64,000 nt of DNA from Bacteroidales bacterium (GCA_004557405.1 SFDZ01000003.1:62001-126000), one strand, 5' to 3'. Positions 33,846-42,617 are shown, counted from the first letter of the stretch. Translations and numbers: made by a program. Notes: generated by a model from the sequence alone, not told the origin.

Positions 33846-34364
33846 TTATCCGTTAAACACTTTATCGATAGAGATACCGCGGTTTTGGGCTACGGTGTAG
33901 GCATCGCGCATTTCGCCGAGGGCGGCAAATGTGGCTTTCACCAAGTTGTGCGGGTTCGACGAACCTTTCGATTTAGCCAACACATCGGTAATACCGACAC
34001 TTTCGAGTACGGCACGCATAGCGCCACCGGCTTTTACACCGGTACCTTGCGAGGCCGGCAACAATATCACTTCGGCGCCGCCGAAACGAGCAACTTGTTC
34101 GTGTGGCACAGTACCCTTCAGCACAGGCACGCGTATCAAATTCTTTTTGGCAGCTTCGACGCCTTTGGCGATAGCGGCTGTAACTTCGCCGGCTTTACCC
34201 AAGCCCCAACCAACAACGCCATTGCCGTTACCCACAACAACGATGGCGGCAAATGTAAAGGCACGACCACCTTTGGTAACTTTTGTAACACGGTTAATGG
34301 CAACCAAACGATCTTGCAATTCGCTATCGTTTGTGTTTTTTACTCTGTTATTATTTTCTGACAT
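33846..34364 (-). CDS. rpsE: 30S ribosomal protein S5
   Basis: A 172-residue protein at the mRNA entry site, involved in decoding accuracy. The double-stranded RNA-binding half LVAINRVTKVTKGGRAFTF and the GxGWGLGKAGEV and GGAMRAVLESVGITDVLAKS motifs are present. It follows rplR by 12 bases. Confidence 0.97.
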   Translation of the reverse strand: MSENNNRVKNTNDSELQDRLVAINRVTKVTKGGRAFTFAAIVVVGNGNGVVGWGLGKAGEVTAAIAKGVEAAKKNLIRVPVLKGTVPHEQVARFGGAEVILLPASQGTGVKAGGAMRAVLESVGITDVLAKSKGSSNPHNLVKATFAALGEMRDAYTVAQNRGISIDKVFNG

Positions 34365-34376
34365 AGTTGTTGTGTA

Positions 34377-34721
34377 TTAAAATTTAAGTCCACCATTACG
34401 GGCAGCGTCTGCCAATTCTTTCACTCTTCCGTGATACAAATAACCATTGCGGTCAAATACCACTGTAGTTATACCTGCTGCTTGAGCATTTTGTGCTATC
34501 AGTGCACCAACTTTGGCGGCTTGTTCTTTCTTGGTCATCTTCTCTTTGATGGCGAGCGATGATGCGGCTGCCAATGTTTTCCCTGATTTATCGTCGATAA
34601 CTTGTGCGTAAATTTGCGCATTGCTGCGAAATACCGTCAAACGGGGACGCTCGGCCGTACCTTTGATTGTACGACGTATATGAGCTTTTATCTTCAGTCT
34701 TCTTGCTATTTTCTCAATCAT
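34377..34721 (-). CDS. rplR: 50S ribosomal protein L18
   Basis: A 114-residue 5S rRNA-binding protein. The basic N-terminus RRLKIKAHIRRTIKGTAERPRL and the core VFRSNAQIYAQVIDD and FDRNGYLYHGRVKELADAAR are diagnostic. It lies between rplF and rpsE. Confidence 0.97.
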   Translation of the reverse strand: MIEKIARRLKIKAHIRRTIKGTAERPRLTVFRSNAQIYAQVIDDKSGKTLAAASSLAIKEKMTKKEQAAKVGALIAQNAQAAGITTVVFDRNGYLYHGRVKELADAARNGGLKF

Positions 34722-34745
34722 AATTGTATTGTATTTTTACAAAAC

Positions 34746-35297
34746 TTACTTACCAGCCGTCTTACCAGCTTTTCTACGAATAATTTCGCCTTGGAACTTA
34801 ACACCTTTGCCTTTATACGGTTCCGGTTTGCGGAACGAACGAATTTTGGCACATATTTGGCCGATGAGCTGTTTGTCGGCGCTTTCCAAAATAATCAACG
34901 GATTTTGGTTACGTTCGGCCACAGTCTGAACCTTGACTTCGGCAGGCAAGCCCAAATAAATATTGTGTGTATATCCCAAAGCCAACTCTAACACTTGACC
35001 ATTGTTGGCTGCGCGATAGCCCACGCCCACAAGTTCCAATGTTTTTTTATAGCCTTCCGATACGCCGACCACCATATTGTGAATCAAAGCGCGATAAAGA
35101 CCATGTTTGGCGCGCGACTCTTTTTCGTCGTTTGGGCGCGACACATGACATACGTTGCCTTCGACAGCTACGCTGATAAGAGGATCGACAACTTGTTTCA
35201 ATTCGCCTTTGGGACCTTTTACTACCACTTCATTGTCGTTTACGGTAACGGTAACCCCGGCCGGAATAGTTATTGGTAATTTTCCTATACGTGACAT
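34746..35297 (-). CDS. rplF: 50S ribosomal protein L6
   Basis: A 183-residue protein near the GTPase centre. It starts MSRIGKLPITIPAGV and contains the two L6 repeats, with VGVGYRA and the C-terminal signature PEPYKGKGVKFQGEIIRRKAGKT. It follows rpsH by 13 bases. Confidence 0.97.
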   Translation of the reverse strand: MSRIGKLPITIPAGVTVTVNDNEVVVKGPKGELKQVVDPLISVAVEGNVCHVSRPNDEKESRAKHGLYRALIHNMVVGVSEGYKKTLELVGVGYRAANNGQVLELALGYTHNIYLGLPAEVKVQTVAERNQNPLIILESADKQLIGQICAKIRSFRKPEPYKGKGVKFQGEIIRRKAGKTAGK

Positions 35298-35310
35298 TGC
35301 TTATCCTCCA

Positions 35311-35706
35311 TTAATAAATGTAACACAATACCTCGCCACCGATTTTCTGTTCGCGAGCTTCTTTGTCTGTCATCACACCTTTCGATGTAGAAAGAATTGC
35401 AATGCCCAAGCCGTTCAGTACGCGCGGCATCTCACGATAGCCCACATATTTGCGCAAACCGGGTGTTGACACTCTGATAAGTTTACGAACGGCATTCACT
35501 TTATTTGCCGGATCGTACTTCAAGGCTACCTTGATAGTTCCTTGAGGACCTTCCTCGACGAACTTATAGTTCAAGATATAACCTTTTTCAAAAAGGACTT
35601 TTGTAATTTCCTTTTTCAAATTGGATGCGGGAATTTCAACCACACGATGGTTGGCTTTAATTGCATTCCGCAATCTGGTTAAATAATCTGCTATTGGATC
35701 TGTCAT
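35311..35706 (-). CDS. rpsH: 30S ribosomal protein S8
   Basis: A 131-residue 16S rRNA binder. MTDPIADYLTRLRNAIKANH and the C-terminal GLGIAILSTSKGVMTDKEAREQKIGGEVLCYIY are characteristic. In E. coli S8 represses the spc operon by binding its mRNA near the L5 gene. Here the 106-base gap just upstream (to rpsN) is unusually long for this cluster and contains a small hairpin. Confidence 0.97.
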   Translation of the reverse strand: MTDPIADYLTRLRNAIKANHRVVEIPASNLKKEITKVLFEKGYILNYKFVEEGPQGTIKVALKYDPANKVNAVRKLIRVSTPGLRKYVGYREMPRVLNGLGIAILSTSKGVMTDKEAREQKIGGEVLCYIY

Positions 35707-35726
35707 AAAAATTAAGATTAAATTGA

Positions 35727-35741
35727 TCCCGACTATCGGGA
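35727..35741 (-). other. Hairpin in the rpsN-rpsH gap
   Basis: TCCCGA and TCGGGA form a perfect 6 bp stem with a 3-base loop in the largest gap of the spc segment. It has no T-run, so it may be a regulatory or processing structure. Confidence 0.4.
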
Positions 35742-35812
35742 CAATATTTAGTTAACTTCTCTCTGTGTTTATTTTTCTACTCTAAAAAACGAATTGTATC
35801 GTATGTGTGTGT

Positions 35813-36082
35813 TTACCAGCTCGCTTTTTTGACACCGGGTATCAAACCGGCCGAAGCCAATTCGCGAAAATCGATACGCGAGATACCGAATTGACGCATA
35901 TAGCCACGAGGACGACCTGAAATTTTGCAACGGTTGTGCAAACGTACATACGAAGCGTTTTTAGGTAAAAGTTGCAGCGATTCGTAATCGCCGGCCGCAA
36001 TTAAGGCTTTGCGCTTTTCGGCATATTTTGCCACCAATTTGGCGCGTTTTACCTCACGGGCTTTCATTGATTCTTTTGCCAT
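35813..36082 (-). CDS. rpsN: 30S ribosomal protein S14, zinc-free type
   Basis: An 89-residue protein of the 30S head. MAKESMKAREVKRAKL and the C-terminal RCKISGRPRGYMRQFGISRIDFRELA are diagnostic. It is the long form without the CxxC...CxxC zinc site (only one cysteine), matching the zinc-free L36 in the same cluster. It follows rplE by 15 bases. Confidence 0.97.
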   Translation of the reverse strand: MAKESMKAREVKRAKLVAKYAEKRKALIAAGDYESLQLLPKNASYVRLHNRCKISGRPRGYMRQFGISRIDFRELASAGLIPGVKKASW

Positions 36083-36097
36083 TAGTTTACTCCTTTA

Positions 36098-36646
36098 TTA
36101 GTTTTTCTTAAATGGTAATCCGAATTCCTTCAACAATGCGAAGCCTTCTTCATCGGTTTTGGCCGACGTTACAAACGTAATGTTCATGCCCAACAACTTT
36201 TGAATGCTGTCGATGTTGATTTCAGGGAAAATGATTTGTTCGGTGATGCCCAACGTATAGTTGCCACGACCGTCAAATTTCGACTCAATACCTTTGAAGT
36301 CGCGGATACGAGGCAAAGCCACGCGTATCAGACGTTCCAAGAATTCGTACATTTTCTTATCGCGCAAAGTTACACGAACGCCGATTGGCATTTTTTTGCG
36401 CAATTTGAAGTTCGAAATATCTTTTTTCGAAAGAGTTTGTACGGCTTTCTGACCGGTAATAGCCGTCATTTCCTCAACTGCGGTATCGACAATTTTTTTA
36501 TCGGCCACAGCGATGCCAAGGCCTTGATTGAGGACAATTTTCTCGAGACGAGGGCACTCCATGACGGAACTATAGCCAAATTGTTTCATCAAAGCCGGAA
36601 CGATACGTTCCTTGTAATCTTGTTTTAAACTATCGGTAACCATCAT
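36098..36646 (-). CDS. rplE: 50S ribosomal protein L5
   Basis: A 182-residue 5S rRNA-binding protein contacting the P-site tRNA. The segments IVLNQGLGIAVAD, KMPIGVRVTLRDKKMYEFLERLI and FPEINIDSIQ are characteristic. Two adjacent ATGs are possible (36646 or 36643); either overlaps the rplX stop, so translation is coupled. Confidence 0.97.
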   Translation of the reverse strand: MMVTDSLKQDYKERIVPALMKQFGYSSVMECPRLEKIVLNQGLGIAVADKKIVDTAVEEMTAITGQKAVQTLSKKDISNFKLRKKMPIGVRVTLRDKKMYEFLERLIRVALPRIRDFKGIESKFDGRGNYTLGITEQIIFPEINIDSIQKLLGMNITFVTSAKTDEEGFALLKEFGLPFKKN

Positions 36647-36963
36647 TTGATTTCCTCCCCTGATTTTTTAGCGTAACGTACTAACTTGCCCTCATCATTT
36701 TTACGACGTCCGATGCGAGTTGGTTTACCGGTTTTCGGGTCAACTACATTCAGGTTCGAGATGTGCAGGGCAGCCTCTTGTTTAACGATTCCACCTTGTG
36801 GATTTTTTGCGTTAGGTTTGGTACTTTTCGATACCATATTGATACCTTCGACGATGGCGCGCTGTTTGTCTACCAAGACTTTGAGCACGCGTCCCGTCTT
36901 GCCTTTGTCTTCGCCGGCATTTACATAAACGGTATCACCTTTCTTTATGTGTAGCTTACTCAT
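36643..36963 (-). CDS. rplX: 50S ribosomal protein L24
   Basis: A 106-residue early-assembly protein. The KOW motif KGDTVYVNAGEDKGKTGRVLKV (8-29) and MVSKSTKPNAKNPQGG identify it. The stop codon overlaps the rplE start. Confidence 0.97.
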   Translation of the reverse strand: MSKLHIKKGDTVYVNAGEDKGKTGRVLKVLVDKQRAIVEGINMVSKSTKPNAKNPQGGIVKQEAALHISNLNVVDPKTGKPTRIGRRKNDEGKLVRYAKKSGEEIK

Positions 36964-36996
36964 TTTACTAAACTTGTTGTTTTGTTAACTTTTTTA

Positions 36997-37362
36997 TTAA
37001 AGTACCTCCGGCGCAAGCGAAATGATTTTCATGTTCGAAGCGCGCAATTCACGTGCTACAGGGCCGAATATACGGCTGCCGCGCAATTCGCCGGCATTGT
37101 TCAAGAGCACACAAGCGTTGTCGTCGAAGCGAATGTACGAGCCATCGGGGCGGCGTACTTCTTTCGTGGTGCGTACAACAACGGCTTTCGACACGCTGCC
37201 TTTTTTGGCATCACCTGTCGGGATAGCACTTTTGACAGCAACCACAATCACATCGCCGAGTGTGGCATAACGTTTACCCGTTCCGCCCAATACACGGATG
37301 CAAAGTACCTCTTTGGCTCCGCTGTTATCGGCCACTTTTAGTCTGGTTTCTTGTTGTATCAT
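36997..37362 (-). CDS. rplN: 50S ribosomal protein L14
   Basis: A 121-residue protein at the subunit interface. MIQQETRLKVADNSGAKEVLCIRVLGG and FDDNACVLLNNAGELRGSRIFGPVARELR are diagnostic, at exact family length. It begins one base after the rpsQ stop. Confidence 0.98.
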   Translation of the reverse strand: MIQQETRLKVADNSGAKEVLCIRVLGGTGKRYATLGDVIVVAVKSAIPTGDAKKGSVSKAVVVRTTKEVRRPDGSYIRFDDNACVLLNNAGELRGSRIFGPVARELRASNMKIISLAPEVL

Positions 37363-37363
37363 C

Positions 37364-37621
37364 TTACTTCGCTTTTTCTATGATTTCTACTAATCTCCAT
37401 CTTTTCGTTTTGCTCAACGGGCGAGTTTCCATGATGCGTACGGTATCGCCGATGTTGCACTCGTTGTTTTCGTCGTGAGCATGATACTTTTTCGTCTTAT
37501 TGACGAACTTACCATAAATCGGGTGTTTTTCTTTCCATTTAACGGCAACGGTAATAGATTTGTCCATTTTGTTGCTGGAAACCACACCTATTCTTTCTTT
37601 TCTTAAGTTTCTTGTCTCCAT
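37364..37621 (-). CDS. rpsQ: 30S ribosomal protein S17
   Basis: An 85-residue OB-fold protein. RKERIGVVSSNKMDKSITVAVKWKEKHPIYGKF and GDTVRIMETRPLSKTKRWRL are diagnostic. It lies between rpmC (15 base gap) and rplN. Confidence 0.97.
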   Translation of the reverse strand: METRNLRKERIGVVSSNKMDKSITVAVKWKEKHPIYGKFVNKTKKYHAHDENNECNIGDTVRIMETRPLSKTKRWRLVEIIEKAK

Positions 37622-37636
37622 ATTGGATAATTCAAT

Positions 37637-37834
37637 TTATTTTTGTTGAAGTTCGCGTTGACGCAATTCCGTTGCCATGCGGGCAATCGTTCTACGAATA
37701 TCTCTTATTTGAGCAGGATTGTCAATAGGAGAAATCGCATGATTCAAGACCAGACGGTTCAACTCTTCGCGTTTAGCGTCCATTTGTTCTTGAAGTTCTG
37801 TAGTTGTGAGTTCTTTAATTTCTCTTGTTTTCAT
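37637..37834 (-). CDS. rpmC: 50S ribosomal protein L29
   Basis: A 65-residue helical protein at the tunnel exit, where it contributes to the docking surface for SRP and trigger factor. MKTREIKELTTTELQEQMDAKREELNRL and NPAQIRDIRRTIARM fit the family. It follows rplP by 6 bases. Confidence 0.96.
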   Translation of the reverse strand: MKTREIKELTTTELQEQMDAKREELNRLVLNHAISPIDNPAQIRDIRRTIARMATELRQRELQQK

Positions 37835-37840
37835 AATCCT

Positions 37841-38272
37841 TTACACATTTTGAGTTGGGTCATAATCACGTCTTACGACGAACTTAGTTTGGATTGGCAA
37901 TTTTTGAGCAGCCAAGCGCAAAGCTTCTTTAGCCACTTCATACGGTACGCCATCCACTTCGATGAGCATACGACCGGGTGTAACAGGTGCTACGAATCCT
38001 TCCGGATTACCTTTACCTTTACCCATACGTACATCGGCAGGTTTGCGGGTTATTGGTTTATCGGGGAATATGCGAATCCAGATTTGTCCTTGACGTTGCA
38101 TGTAACGTGTTACAGCTACACGCGCAGCCTCTATTTGTTGGCCTGTAACCCAGATTGTTCCCAACGATTTGATGCCAAAAGAGCCGAAAGCCAGTTGATT
38201 ACCGCGTTGGGCTATCCCTTGAGGATGTCCATCCTGCTGTCTTCTGTATTTTGTCTTTTTAGGTTGTAACAT
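37841..38272 (-). CDS. rplP: 50S ribosomal protein L16
   Basis: A 143-residue protein near the A-site tRNA elbow. MLQPKKTKYRRQQDG, FGSFGIKSLGTIWVTGQQIEAARVA and RMGKGKGNPEGFVAPV are diagnostic, with the arginine in RMGKGKG that is hydroxylated in E. coli. Confidence 0.97.
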   Translation of the reverse strand: MLQPKKTKYRRQQDGHPQGIAQRGNQLAFGSFGIKSLGTIWVTGQQIEAARVAVTRYMQRQGQIWIRIFPDKPITRKPADVRMGKGKGNPEGFVAPVTPGRMLIEVDGVPYEVAKEALRLAAQKLPIQTKFVVRRDYDPTQNV

Positions 38273-38302
38273 GACTTGTTTTGATTCAAATTCGTTCGAT
38301 AA

Positions 38303-39034
38303 TTATTTCTTTCTTTTTCTGAAGCCTTTGCCGTTAGCAGAGCGTTCGCCGGCAGCACCGTTTCCACGTGTATTTTCTTTGGTGGCAAAGTTCGGGGCAA
38401 GGTCTTTTTTGCCATATACTTCGCCACGGCAAATCCATACTTTGATGCCGATGATACCGACTTTTGTCAGCGCTTCGGCTTGACAATAGTCAATGTCGGC
38501 ACGGAAGGTATGCAGCGGTGTGCGTCCTTCTTTGAACATTTCGGCACGAGCAATTTCGGCACCATTCAAGCGACCGGCTACCAGCACTTTGATGCCTTCG
38601 GCACCCATGCGCATGGTCGAGGCAATAGCCGTTTTGACTGCTTTACGGTAGGCAATTTTACCTTCGACTTGGCGTGCAATGTTGTTGGCAACAATTACAG
38701 CATCCAAATCGGGGCGTTTCACTTCGAAGATGTTGATTTGTACATCTTTGTCGGTGATTTTTTTCAATTCTTCTTTCAATTTGTCAACTTCTTGTCCACC
38801 CTTACCGATAATCATACCGGGGCGAGCAGTGCAGACTGTGATTGTGACAAGTTTCAGTGTACGTTCTATAACGATTCTCGACAAACTGGCTTTAGCGAGA
38901 CGGGCATTCAGGTATTTTCTGATTTTGCTATCTTCGAGCAAGGTGTCGCCGTAGTTATCGCCACCGTACCAGTTCGAATCCCAACCGCGGATAATACCGA
39001 GGCGGTTGCTAATTGGATTAATTTTCTGTCCCAT
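38303..39034 (-). CDS. rpsC: 30S ribosomal protein S3
   Basis: A 243-residue protein of the mRNA entry channel. MGQKINPISNRLGIIRGWDSNWYGG opens it; the KH domain has GMIIGKGGQEVDKLKEEL; the C-terminal domain has RAEMFKEGRTPLHTFRADIDY. A glycine/lysine-rich tail follows. It precedes rplP by 30 bases. Confidence 0.97.
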   Translation of the reverse strand: MGQKINPISNRLGIIRGWDSNWYGGDNYGDTLLEDSKIRKYLNARLAKASLSRIVIERTLKLVTITVCTARPGMIIGKGGQEVDKLKEELKKITDKDVQINIFEVKRPDLDAVIVANNIARQVEGKIAYRKAVKTAIASTMRMGAEGIKVLVAGRLNGAEIARAEMFKEGRTPLHTFRADIDYCQAEALTKVGIIGIKVWICRGEVYGKKDLAPNFATKENTRGNGAAGERSANGKGFRKRKK

Positions 39035-39040
39035 CTGGCT

Positions 39041-39451
39041 TTAATCTTTATTGTCGTTAGTATTTTTGGTATCTACAAACACCGTGATATGATTCGAGCG
39101 TTTGCGAATGCGATAGCCGCGTCCTTGCGGAGCGGTGCGCAAGCGTTTCAGCATGCGTGCTGAATCAACGTAAACGCCACTTACATATAAGTTACCGTTT
39201 TCGGCTTTTTGTTCGGTTTTTTGTTCCCAGTTAGCGATAGCCGATTTCAGTACTTTTTCCATTTTTACGGAAGCCTCTTTGGTCGAGAAGTGAAGCATGC
39301 CAAGGGCTTTATTCACTTCTACGCCGCGAATCATGTCGGCCACCAAGCGCATTTTGCGCGGCGAGGTTGGCACATCATTCATTTTCGCGAAATAAACCGT
39401 TTTTTTGGCTTCCTTTCGTTTTTCGGCAGATAATCTTTTTCTTGCACCCAT
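39041..39451 (-). CDS. rplV: 50S ribosomal protein L22
   Basis: A 136-residue protein whose hairpin lines the exit tunnel. SPRKMRLVADMIRGVEVNKALGML and the hairpin ARMLKRLRTAPQGRGYRIRKRSNHITV are diagnostic. It begins 47 bases after rpsS. Confidence 0.97.
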   Translation of the reverse strand: MGARKRLSAEKRKEAKKTVYFAKMNDVPTSPRKMRLVADMIRGVEVNKALGMLHFSTKEASVKMEKVLKSAIANWEQKTEQKAENGNLYVSGVYVDSARMLKRLRTAPQGRGYRIRKRSNHITVFVDTKNTNDNKD

Positions 39452-39498
39452 ATTTATTTTTCCCTTTTTAATTTACAAGATTTTACTGTGCAACGGGT

Positions 39499-39765
39499 TT
39501 ATTTTTTATTTCCGGCATGTCCGCGGAAAATTCGTGTCGGGGCGAATTCGCCGAGTTTGTGGCCGACCATGTTTTCCGTAACATAAACGGGGATAAATTT
39601 GTTACCGTTGTGAACTGCTATTGTATGACCTACGAAATCAGGCGAAATCATCGAAGCGCGTGCCCATGTTTTGATAACGGATTTTTTACCGGTTTCATTC
39701 ATGGTAAGCACTTTCTTTTCGAGTTTCAGGTTGATATACGGTCCTTTTTTTAATGAACGACTCAT
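39499..39765 (-). CDS. rpsS: 30S ribosomal protein S19
   Basis: An 88-residue protein of the 30S head. MSRSLKKGPYINLKLEKKV, TWARASMISPDFVGHTIAVHNGNKFIPVYVTENMVGHKLGEF and FRGHAG are diagnostic. Confidence 0.98.
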   Translation of the reverse strand: MSRSLKKGPYINLKLEKKVLTMNETGKKSVIKTWARASMISPDFVGHTIAVHNGNKFIPVYVTENMVGHKLGEFAPTRIFRGHAGNKK

Positions 39766-39784
39766 AATTACTGTCCTTTAAGCG

Positions 39785-40609
39785 TTATTTGTGTTTCCTT
39801 TCGATAATGAATTGGTTCGAAAGCTTCTTTGGCGCGCGGGTTTTCTTACCTTTAGCCAACAAGCCTTTGCGCGAACGCGGGTGTCCACCCGAAGCACGTC
39901 CTTCGCCACCACCCATTGGGTGATCGACAGGGTTCATTGCTACGCCGCGGTTGCGTGGACGACGTCCCAACCAGCGACTACGACCGGCTTTACCTGATTT
40001 TTCGAGGGCATGGTCAGCATTGCCAACACTACCAACTGTTGCTTTGCAAGCTGCAAGTACTTTGCGAATTTCGCCTGAGGGCAGTTTGATGATGACATAC
40101 TTGCCTTCGCGCGAAGTGATTTGTGCAAATGTTCCTGCGGAACGTACGAGAGCAGCACCCTGTCCCGGACGCAGTTCAATGTTGTGAACAATGGTACCGA
40201 GCGGGATGTTTTCCATTGGGAGCGCGTTGCCGATTTCGGGGGCGGCTTCGGCGCCCGAGAGCAATTTCTGACCTACTTGCAATCCGTTGGGAGCAAGAAT
40301 GTACGCTTTTTCGCCATCGGCGTAATACAGCAAAGCGATACGTGCCGAGCGGTTCGGATCGTATTCGATGCTTTTTACCGTTGCGGGTACGCCATCTTTT
40401 GTACGACGAAAATCAATTACTCTATACCTTCTCTTGTGTCCGCCACCGATGTAGCGCATGGTCATTTTACCGGTGTTGTTACGACCGCCGGTTTTTCCGA
40501 AACCACCTACAAGAGACTTCTCTGGTGCGCTGGCGGTAATTGTGTCGAACGCACCAATAACTTTGTGTCTTTGCCCCGGTGTTGAGGGCTTCAATTTACG
40601 TACAGCCAT
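39785..40609 (-). CDS. rplB: 50S ribosomal protein L2
   Basis: A 274-residue protein needed for subunit association and peptidyl transfer. AVRKLKPSTPGQRHKV opens it and RGVAMNPVDHPMGGGEGRASGGHPRSRKG holds the conserved histidine near the peptidyl-transferase centre. The length is normal. Confidence 0.98.
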   Translation of the reverse strand: MAVRKLKPSTPGQRHKVIGAFDTITASAPEKSLVGGFGKTGGRNNTGKMTMRYIGGGHKRRYRVIDFRRTKDGVPATVKSIEYDPNRSARIALLYYADGEKAYILAPNGLQVGQKLLSGAEAAPEIGNALPMENIPLGTIVHNIELRPGQGAALVRSAGTFAQITSREGKYVIIKLPSGEIRKVLAACKATVGSVGNADHALEKSGKAGRSRWLGRRPRNRGVAMNPVDHPMGGGEGRASGGHPRSRKGLLAKGKKTRAPKKLSNQFIIERKHK

Positions 40610-40618
40610 TTTGTTTTA

Positions 40619-40909
40619 TTAAATGTTGCTATAAAAATCAATTGTATCTCCTTCTTTCAGCGTTACGATGGCTTTTTTGTAGATAGCCGTGTGTCCGCTG
40701 ATGACGCCGCTTTTGGTATAACGGCTTTTTGCTTTGCCGTGCACGTTGGAGGTGTTAACATCCACCACGGTTACGTTGTACAGAGCTTCTACCGCAGCTT
40801 TGATTTCAAGCTTGTTGGCTTCGGGACGCACCTGAAAACCAAAACGATTGAACTTCTCGCTGTTTTGGGTCATCTTCTCTGTTACGATAGGTTTGATGAT
40901 TACTGACAT
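40619..40909 (-). CDS. rplW: 50S ribosomal protein L23
   Basis: A 96-residue tunnel-exit protein that docks trigger factor and SRP. IIKPIVTEKMTQNSEKFNRFGFQV and NKLEIKAAVEALYNVTVVDVNT are characteristic. It follows rplD by 14 bases. Confidence 0.97.
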   Translation of the reverse strand: MSVIIKPIVTEKMTQNSEKFNRFGFQVRPEANKLEIKAAVEALYNVTVVDVNTSNVHGKAKSRYTKSGVISGHTAIYKKAIVTLKEGDTIDFYSNI

Positions 40910-40923
40910 GGTTTTTCTCCTCC

Positions 40924-41553
40924 TTATGCATTAAAATGTTGCTCGATTTCGGCAACTGTAGCCTCGGTAAGTACCAAAGCTTTGTTGTTCAAAATTTCGT
41001 AAGTATTTAATTCAGAAGCCGTTATAACTTTTGCCTTTGCAATATTACGAGCCGACAAATATACAAATTTATTTGGTTCCGGCAAAATTACAAGCGTTTT
41101 TTTATCGGCTATTTTCAAATTATTTGTCATTGCAACGAAATCTTTGGTTTTCGGTGCGTCAAATTGAAGTGTATCGAGCACGATGATTTCGCCATTTTGT
41201 GCTTTGTACGAGAATGCCGATTTGCGTGCCAATTGTTTCAATTTTTTGTTCAATTTGAAACTATAGTCGCGTGGTACAGGACCGAATACGCGAGCGCCAC
41301 CGACCAACAATGGCGAGTTGATATCGCCTCGACGAGCACCGCCGCCGCCTTTTTGGCGACCGAGTTTGCGTGTCGAACCGGACAATTCGCTACGTTGTTT
41401 CGATTTGTGTGTGCCTTGACGTTGATTGGCCAAATATTGTTTTACGTCCAAATAGATGGCGTGGTCATTAGGCTCTATGCCGAAAATTTCGTCTTTCAGA
41501 ACGATTTTCTTTCCGGTGTCTTCTCCTTTGATATTATATACACTCAGTTCCAT
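40924..41553 (-). CDS. rplD: 50S ribosomal protein L4
   Basis: A 209-residue protein with a loop reaching into the exit tunnel. QGTHKSKQRSELSGSTRKLGRQKGGGGARRGDINSPL is the extended loop. L4 regulates the S10 operon in E. coli. The ATG overlaps the rplC stop by one base (TAATG). Confidence 0.97.
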   Translation of the reverse strand: MELSVYNIKGEDTGKKIVLKDEIFGIEPNDHAIYLDVKQYLANQRQGTHKSKQRSELSGSTRKLGRQKGGGGARRGDINSPLLVGGARVFGPVPRDYSFKLNKKLKQLARKSAFSYKAQNGEIIVLDTLQFDAPKTKDFVAMTNNLKIADKKTLVILPEPNKFVYLSARNIAKAKVITASELNTYEILNNKALVLTEATVAEIEQHFNA

Positions 41554-42173
41554 TATTTTTCGATTAAAATGATTGAACCTTTAACACCCGGTACCGAGCC
41601 TTTGATCAAGACAAGATTATGTTCCGGTATTACTTTGATAACCTGAAGGTTTTGCACAGTTACGCGATCGCCACCCATGCGGCCGGCCATGCGCATACCT
41701 TTGAATACTTTCGACGGGTAGGAAGATGCGCCCAACGAACCGGGAGCGCGCAAGCGGTCGTCCTGACCGTGTGTCGATTGTCCTACACCACCGAATCCGT
41801 GGCGTTTTACTACGCCTTGGAAGCCTTTACCTTTCGATGTGCCAATGGCATCGACCCAATCGCCGTCGGCAAATACTTTGTCGACCGTGATGGTGTCGCC
41901 CAATTTGAATTCATCACCGAAACTTTTGAACTCAACCAAGTGTCCTTTGGGGGTTGCGCCTGCCACTTTGCAGTGTCCGATTTCGGCTTTAGAGGCGTGT
42001 TTCTCTTTCACGTCGCCGAAACCCAACTGAAGTGCGCTGTAGCCGTCTTTTTCGACAGTTTTAACCTGCGTAACCACACATGGACCAACTTCGATAACAG
42101 TGCATGGAATATTTTTTCCCTCGGCACTGAAAACGGATGTCATTCCGATTTTTTTTCCAATTAATCCTGGCAT
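41553..42173 (-). CDS. rplC: 50S ribosomal protein L3
   Basis: A 206-residue protein reaching to the peptidyl-transferase centre. MPGLIGKKIGMTSVFS, then KGKGFQGVVKRHGFGGVGQSTHGQDD and the APGSLGASSYPSKVFKGMRMAGRMG loop are diagnostic. Confidence 0.97.
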   Translation of the reverse strand: MPGLIGKKIGMTSVFSAEGKNIPCTVIEVGPCVVTQVKTVEKDGYSALQLGFGDVKEKHASKAEIGHCKVAGATPKGHLVEFKSFGDEFKLGDTITVDKVFADGDWVDAIGTSKGKGFQGVVKRHGFGGVGQSTHGQDDRLRAPGSLGASSYPSKVFKGMRMAGRMGGDRVTVQNLQVIKVIPEHNLVLIKGSVPGVKGSIILIEK

Positions 42174-42236
42174 TTCAATTAAAATTTAGTTATTTTGTAA
42201 ATCTATTCTCTTGTTGTTTAAGCGTGATGCCGTGCA

Positions 42237-42542
42237 CTACACTTTGATTTCCACTTCGACGCCCGAAGGTAACTCGAGTTTCATCAGTGCATCGACTGTT
42301 TGTGTGGTCGAGCTGTAGATGTCGATCAAGCGTTTGTACGACGAGAGTTCGAACTGTTCGCGCGATTTTTTGTTGACGAAGGTCGAACGGTTTACGGTGA
42401 AAATACGTTTGTGTGTCGGCAGCGGAATTGGTCCGCTCACTACAGCACCGGTGGCTTTCACTGTCTTTACGATTTTTTCGGCCGATTTATCGACCAAATT
42501 GTGATCGTAGGATTTGAGTTTGATTCTGATTTTTTGACTCAT
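42237..42542 (-). CDS. rpsJ: 30S ribosomal protein S10
   Basis: A 101-residue protein, also the NusE partner of NusB in antitermination. QKIRIKLKSYDHNLVDKSAEKIV and GPIPLPTHKRIFTVNRSTFVNKKSREQFE are diagnostic. It opens the S10 segment, 97 bases after fusA, with an inverted repeat in the gap. Confidence 0.98.
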   Translation of the reverse strand: MSQKIRIKLKSYDHNLVDKSAEKIVKTVKATGAVVSGPIPLPTHKRIFTVNRSTFVNKKSREQFELSSYKRLIDIYSSTTQTVDALMKLELPSGVEVEIKV

Positions 42543-42589
42543 TTTGCTTTAGATATTTAACTTGATTATCATTTTTTGAAGAACCGCAA

Positions 42590-42617
42590 GCGCATTAAGA
42601 GTCATTCGCTAATGCGC
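42590..42617 (-). other. Inverted repeat in the fusA-rpsJ gap
   Basis: GCGCATTA and TAATGCGC form a perfect 8 bp stem with a 12-base loop, 22 bases after the fusA stop. No T-run follows on the minus strand, so an attenuator, processing site or S10-leader control element is more likely than a full terminator. Confidence 0.5.
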
